Source of the DNA: DATLBY01 sp035526665 | GTDB taxonomy: Bacteria > Acidobacteriota > Terriglobia > Bryobacterales > Bryobacteraceae | Reading direction: 5' to 3' | NCBI GenBank assembly: GCA_035526665.1 | Contig: DATLBY010000177.1 | Span: forward strand, 1-19,119 | Length of the DNA stretch: 19,119 nt | Shown: one piece after another, positions 15,347 to 19,119 of the stretch | How positions within the stretch are numbered: the stretch's first letter is position 1 | Layout of the letters: each line of letters begins with the position of its first letter | The notes under the pieces: model-generated | Told to the model about the DNA's origin: nothing | What the model saw: only the letters and a program-made list of their open reading frames with translations | Database searches by the model: none | Program-made: the position numbers and the translations under genes

Positions 15347-18300
15347 ATGAAGAATCACGTGCTACTTTTCTTTCTGGCGGGTATCCTGCCGGCCGGCGCC
15401 GCGCCCCCGGCTCCCGTTTTCCGGCAGCACGGGCCTTTGGCTGCTAAAACGATCTCTCTTCCGCAGCTGAATGCCGGCCAGCCCTACAGCTTCGCCTTTT
15501 CGGCGGATACTCCCGCGAGTTTTGGAGCTTCCGGACAGCTTGGCGTGCAGTTGCTTCAGGGCACGGATGTCCTGCTCGGCAAGACCTTGCACGCCGGAGA
15601 TGCCGACCTGTTTAGCACCTTTTCGCTGCTCTCCAGCGCGCCTGTTCAGGTCCAGCTAAGCACTCCGGCGGGCAAGGTCAGCGGGAAATACCAGTTGCGG
15701 GTGGATGCTTGGGAACCGGGCGCCAATGTGGAGCGCGAACCGAATAACAGCTGGAAACAGGCAAATACTATCCGTCTAGGCGATACCGTCTTCGGCTCGG
15801 CCGATGACGTTCCCTATGTTCCTCTTACGCCCGGGCGGCCTGCCATTGAGTACGCCGGAGCAGACTGGTTCCGCTTTGAATTTTCCGGGCCGGTGCAGAA
15901 GCTCGTGTACTTCGAGCTCGACCTGATGGAGCGCGACAACATCCCGGTGGATGTATCGGTCTACCGTGTGGTGCAGGGAAAAGCGCTTGCTTTCCACAAT
16001 GGAGAGGATCCGGTGACGGTCCCGCACGAGGTGCAGGCACTGCCAGGCAACAAATTCACCACCCGCATCCTGAAGGATCCGGGAAGCTATTATATCCGCG
16101 TTGTGGCGAATCATCCAGAGTACAAGCTCCGGAGCTTTGTCTACGATGTACCGCCTTATGACAATCCCCGGAAGGCGGTGCGCACGGCCGTGGACTATGT
16201 ACTTGCCGCCGGCGATTCCTGGCATGCCAACACGCCCCGCCGCGGCGGCGTCTTCGACCGCATTGCCAATGTGCACCAGGAAACTTCGCTCTGTGTCGCC
16301 TGCCACGCAACCCACTTTCCCCAGCGTGCCCAGCTCTACGCCACCCGGAACGGCTATCCAGTCGTTTTTCGTCAGCAGTTGCAGTTCCTGACCGAGCGGT
16401 TTTACAACAATCCCAGGCCTTTCTATGGTTTCGAAAAGGAAGGAGCTGTCTGGGCGCGTGTCATCTCGGCGCCCGCGAACGTCCTCGGCCGTATGTCGCA
16501 CCTGATGGATGTGTACGAAAAAGAGATTACCGGAGAGCGGCGCGAAAACTTCCACGCCGGAGTGCATGAGTACCTAAAGCTCTATTACCAGGACCGCACC
16601 AAACTGCCAGCCGACGAGACGAACGGGAATACTCCGCTGGTGAGTACTTACGAAGTGGCCTGGTATGCGTGGGAGACAACTAGAGATCCACAAATCGCGA
16701 AATTGATCGAGCAGGATGAGATCAAAAACATGGTCGATCTCTGTTACCAGACGCTTGCCCTCGCGGCCATCGACCGGCAAGCGCATGCGGCTAAGATTCA
16801 GCGGAATGCCGAGCGTATTTTGTCTTTGCAGCGGCCCAGCGGCCAATGGGCCATGCGGTTTGAGCCGGAGCAGCCGGAGGCGGAGTTCCAGACCGGACAC
16901 GCGTTGTGGGCCCTCCATGCCGCGGGCATCCCGGCTACGCATCCGCAGGTGAGGAAGGCGATCGATTATCTGATGAAACGGCAGCAGCCATTTGGCGGCT
17001 GGTTCGATCCGCTACAATCCTACGAGAATTTTAAAACTCCTTTCCGGGAGACGCAGATGGCCGTGCTCGCTCTCAGCGCCTATTTCCCGAACGACGGACG
17101 GCAGAAGGGGTGGAACGCCACCCGGTCCGATACCGGCTTGCTCAACCGTCTGGATCAGACTTGGGGAGCCCAGCCGACCGGCGTGATGAAAGAACTGCGG
17201 GAGGCGGCCGCTTCCGGCGATGTTCTGGTCCGCCAGCAGGCGGTGGAGGCGCTCGGACGGGTCGCCCAGCCGGCCAGCTTGCCGCTTCTCATAGCGAAAT
17301 TAACCGATCCGAGTAAGTTGGTGCAGCGGACGGCAGCCTGGGCTGTTCGTCAGGTTTACAGCCGGCATGCCGATGTTCCGGCCGCCGAATTAAAGACGGC
17401 GCTTGCAGCCTCATCCGATCGGATGCGCTGGGGTGCTACCCGGATCTTTGCGACGCACTTTGCCGCCCTTGCGCAGAGGCCGGAAATCGCCGTATGGCTT
17501 TCCCATCTGGGGGAAGATTCCGTGACGGCCGTGAGAATGCAGGCTGTCAAGGGTCTGTGGCAGCTGTGGTTCTGGACTCCCGAGGATGCTGTGAAGGATC
17601 GGATCGAGAATACCTTCCTCGCAGCCATCGCGAAACCGCAGCATCCATGGGTGCAGCGGAACCTGCAGGAGGGAATCTATAACCTGGCCGATGAGAACAT
17701 TCGCTACCTATACAACAATTGGGTGCCGTTGCTGGCGCGATCAGAGGACCAGAACAAAGTAATCCAAGGTCGTCTGCGTATTGAAGACAGGCTGGCGCGC
17801 AAATTCGCAGCCGTGTTGACGGACGGACCCGAGGCACAAAAGAAAACCCTGCTGACGAGCCTCACGCAGTTAACGCTGCGGCGGGCGGATGTCTACGACC
17901 CCGCGGCCGACCTGACTACGCCGCCCCCGCCGGTGTACAACCGCATCGGAAATGACATCGAACAGATCGTGTTCTTCGGAAGGAGCAGCACCCTTTTCGC
18001 TAAGGCGCTGGCCCCGCTGCTGAACTCGCAGGATCCGGAAATGAGGCAACTGGCCGTAAACGCCTCGCTGTTAACCCGCGACGTGAAGTTTCCCACGGTT
18101 GCCAAAGTAAGCGGTCAACCCGGGCCGGAACGGGCTACTTTCCTAACCCTGGTCTCCTCCAGTGGCTTGGCCATTCCTGACGTGATGAAGGGTTTGACCG
18201 GCGCTGACAGCACCAGGCTGGCGGCCGCAGCGCCGCGTCCGGCGCCGCCCAAGGTGGCTGCCGCAAAACTCGATGAGGGCTTCTTCAACGCAAACGTCAA

Positions 18301-18574
18301 ACCGATTTTCGAGGCCAAAGGAAAGGACGGATATGCCTGCGTGCAATGCCATGCCACGCACACGCTGTTCGGCGCCAATTACGCCAGCTCGAAAAATGTT
18401 GTGGATTTTGCAAAGCCGGAAGATAGCCTGCTGCTGCGGAAGCCTACATCCACGGCCGAAAGCGAGGGCGTTGTGGGCGCGAAGACCACCGCGCATGGCG
18501 GCGGAAAGCGGTGGGACGCCGGCTCGCCTGAGTACAACACCATCCTGAACTGGATCCGGGGCGCGCGCAATTGA
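15347..18574 (+). CDS. Exported di-heme multidomain protein: PPC-like, toroid, HEAT, cytochrome
   Basis: 1075 residues with a signal peptide (1-18, cleavage near AGA|A). Order: N-terminal beta-rich part; PPC-like domain (about 124-265, EREPNNSWKQANTIRLGD then GADWFRFEFSG); first heme motif CVACH (316-320); helical alpha/alpha-toroid region resembling terpenoid cyclase/prenyltransferase folds (about 430-585, RILSLQRPSGQWAMRF, KAIDYLMKRQQPFGGWFDP); HEAT repeats (about 613-785, VRQQAVEALGRVAQPASLPL); and a C-terminal cytochrome-like module (about 978-1075) with CVQCH (998-1002), AHGGGKRW and a terminal WIRGARN, as in planctomycete/acidobacterial cytochrome modules. Two CxxCH motifs predict two covalent hemes and periplasmic maturation. 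The catalytic Asp-rich motif of squalene cyclases is not seen, so the toroid is probably structural. Electron transfer or a redox-linked surface role is inferred. Its TGA overlaps a possible TTG start of the CPBP gene. Confidence 0.88.
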   Translation: MKNHVLLFFLAGILPAGAAPPAPVFRQHGPLAAKTISLPQLNAGQPYSFAFSADTPASFGASGQLGVQLLQGTDVLLGKTLHAGDADLFSTFSLLSSAPVQVQLSTPAGKVSGKYQLRVDAWEPGANVEREPNNSWKQANTIRLGDTVFGSADDVPYVPLTPGRPAIEYAGADWFRFEFSGPVQKLVYFELDLMERDNIPVDVSVYRVVQGKALAFHNGEDPVTVPHEVQALPGNKFTTRILKDPGSYYIRVVANHPEYKLRSFVYDVPPYDNPRKAVRTAVDYVLAAGDSWHANTPRRGGVFDRIANVHQETSLCVACHATHFPQRAQLYATRNGYPVVFRQQLQFLTERFYNNPRPFYGFEKEGAVWARVISAPANVLGRMSHLMDVYEKEITGERRENFHAGVHEYLKLYYQDRTKLPADETNGNTPLVSTYEVAWYAWETTRDPQIAKLIEQDEIKNMVDLCYQTLALAAIDRQAHAAKIQRNAERILSLQRPSGQWAMRFEPEQPEAEFQTGHALWALHAAGIPATHPQVRKAIDYLMKRQQPFGGWFDPLQSYENFKTPFRETQMAVLALSAYFPNDGRQKGWNATRSDTGLLNRLDQTWGAQPTGVMKELREAAASGDVLVRQQAVEALGRVAQPASLPLLIAKLTDPSKLVQRTAAWAVRQVYSRHADVPAAELKTALAASSDRMRWGATRIFATHFAALAQRPEIAVWLSHLGEDSVTAVRMQAVKGLWQLWFWTPEDAVKDRIENTFLAAIAKPQHPWVQRNLQEGIYNLADENIRYLYNNWVPLLARSEDQNKVIQGRLRIEDRLARKFAAVLTDGPEAQKKTLLTSLTQLTLRRADVYDPAADLTTPPPPVYNRIGNDIEQIVFFGRSSTLFAKALAPLLNSQDPEMRQLAVNASLLTRDVKFPTVAKVSGQPGPERATFLTLVSSSGLAIPDVMKGLTGADSTRLAAAAPRPAPPKVAAAKLDEGFFNANVKPIFEAKGKDGYACVQCHATHTLFGANYASSKNVVDFAKPEDSLLLRKPTSTAESEGVVGAKTTAHGGGKRWDAGSPEYNTILNWIRGARN

Positions 18575-19119
18575 CCAGCGCACAAGTAGTCCATAGGGGT
18601 CCTGGCACGTTGGTAGAGCGATACCCGTCTCTGCCCTGGATTCTTCCATTCGTTGTCTTCATGGTCTTTCTCGCCCTGAAGGACTACCTTTTGGTCCTGG
18701 GACGGTGGGAATACCCGGTACGAATCGCCGCGCTCGTGGCCGTGCTTTTCATCTTCTCAAGGCGTGTCCTCAACTTCCGGTTCACCACTCCTGTGGCATC
18801 GGTCGCGATTGGAATCGCGGTGTTCGGCATATGGATCGCCCCCGATCTTTTAATCCCGGGCTATCGCGAACACTGGCTGTTTCAAAACGCGATTCTGGGC
18901 CGTCTACAGAGCTCCATTCCCCTGGATCTCCGCTCGGACTGGATGGTATTGGTGCTGCGCTGTTTCCGAGCCATCATTCTGGTGCCCATTATCGAGGAGC
19001 TGTTTTGGCGCGGTTTCCTGATGCGCTGGCTGATTGCGACAGACTTTCGGAAGGTTCCAATGGGTGCATACGCGCCGCAGGCCTTCTGGCTTACGGCGCT
19101 GCTGTTCGCCTCGGAGCAT
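18571..19119 (+). CDS. CPBP family (CAAX protease-related) membrane protein, 3' truncated
   Basis: Incomplete: 183 codons are present and the window ends inside the gene. The protein is hydrophobic, with helices at about 22-45, 51-66, 75-92 and 126-148. Motif IIEELFWRGFLMRWL (about 143-157) is the EExxxR motif of CPBP/Abi glutamic-type intramembrane proteases, and FASEH at the very end is the start of the second, His-containing motif. The sequence fits my memory of the CAAX-prenyl-protease-related family TIGR03008, found near exosortase genes. The start is not fixed: TTG at 18571 overlaps the previous stop (TTGA), while TTG at 18610 has AGGGG (18595-18599) 10 nt upstream; ATG at 18661 would cut the first helix. 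It is probably translationally coupled to the di-heme gene. Confidence 0.85.
   Translation, partial: MTSAQVVHRGPGTLVERYPSLPWILPFVVFMVFLALKDYLLVLGRWEYPVRIAALVAVLFIFSRRVLNFRFTTPVASVAIGIAVFGIWIAPDLLIPGYREHWLFQNAILGRLQSSIPLDLRSDWMVLVLRCFRAIILVPIIEELFWRGFLMRWLIATDFRKVPMGAYAPQAFWLTALLFASEH

Noticed and set aside
15776..16567. 263-codon minus-strand ORF opposite the di-heme gene
   Set aside because: Antisense to a continuous 1075-residue protein with signal peptide and heme motifs.
15347..18574. Calling the 1075-residue protein a squalene-hopene cyclase
   Set aside because: Only toroid-like repeats are visible; I do not see the Asp-rich catalytic motif, and the protein is exported with heme motifs.

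Overview
The window looks like a chromosomal stretch from an Acidobacterium of the Solibacter/Bryobacter type. The strongest marker is the C-terminal module of the 1102-residue propeller protein (about nt 12141-12860), which matches my memory of TIGR03437, a domain expanded in Candidatus Solibacter. Other hints are the GC-rich DNA, several TPR proteins, a carboxypeptidase-regulatory-like domain joined to TPRs, a tannase-family esterase, and a cytochrome-like C-terminus of the planctomycete/acidobacterial kind. No rRNA, tRNA, CRISPR array, transposase or phage gene is visible. Family names come from motif recognition, not database searches.

Layout. (1) nt 4-2517, minus strand: a secreted duplicated DUF1259 (LppY/LpqO-type) protein, then a secreted tannase/feruloyl-esterase-family hydrolase, probably one transcript. 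(2) nt 2554-4400, plus strand: a histidine-phosphatase (phosphoglycerate-mutase-like) protein overlapping a YegD-type Hsp70 ATPase gene by 16 nt. (3) nt 4411-5907, minus strand: a CarboxypepD_reg-TPR secreted protein and then a small membrane-anchored YHS-like protein, separated by a GC-rich hairpin. (4) nt 6102-9477, plus strand: an exported TPR protein, a MacB/FtsX-type ABC permease and a TolC-like outer-membrane protein, tightly packed; no ATPase or periplasmic adaptor gene is present. (5) nt 9552-12860: a huge exported protein built of two related beta-propeller halves and the Solibacter-type C-terminal domain. (6) nt 12998-19119, plus strand: a TPR lipoprotein resembling PEP-CTERM-system PrsT, a 1075-residue exported di-heme protein (PPC-like domain, alpha/alpha toroid, HEAT repeats, C-terminal cytochrome-like module), and the start of a CPBP (CAAX-protease-like) membrane protein cut by the window edge.

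The most intriguing part is region 6. A PrsT-like lipoprotein and a CAAX-protease-related protein are both associated with exosortase/PEP-CTERM systems, and here they flank an unusual di-heme multidomain protein whose stop codon overlaps a possible start of the protease gene. This suggests, but does not prove, a cell-surface sorting or export locus that continues past the right edge. The genome appears to be that of an envelope-rich Gram-negative heterotroph: most products carry signal peptides or membrane segments. No intergenic gap exceeds 300 nt; the longest are nt 5908-6101 and nt 12861-12997.
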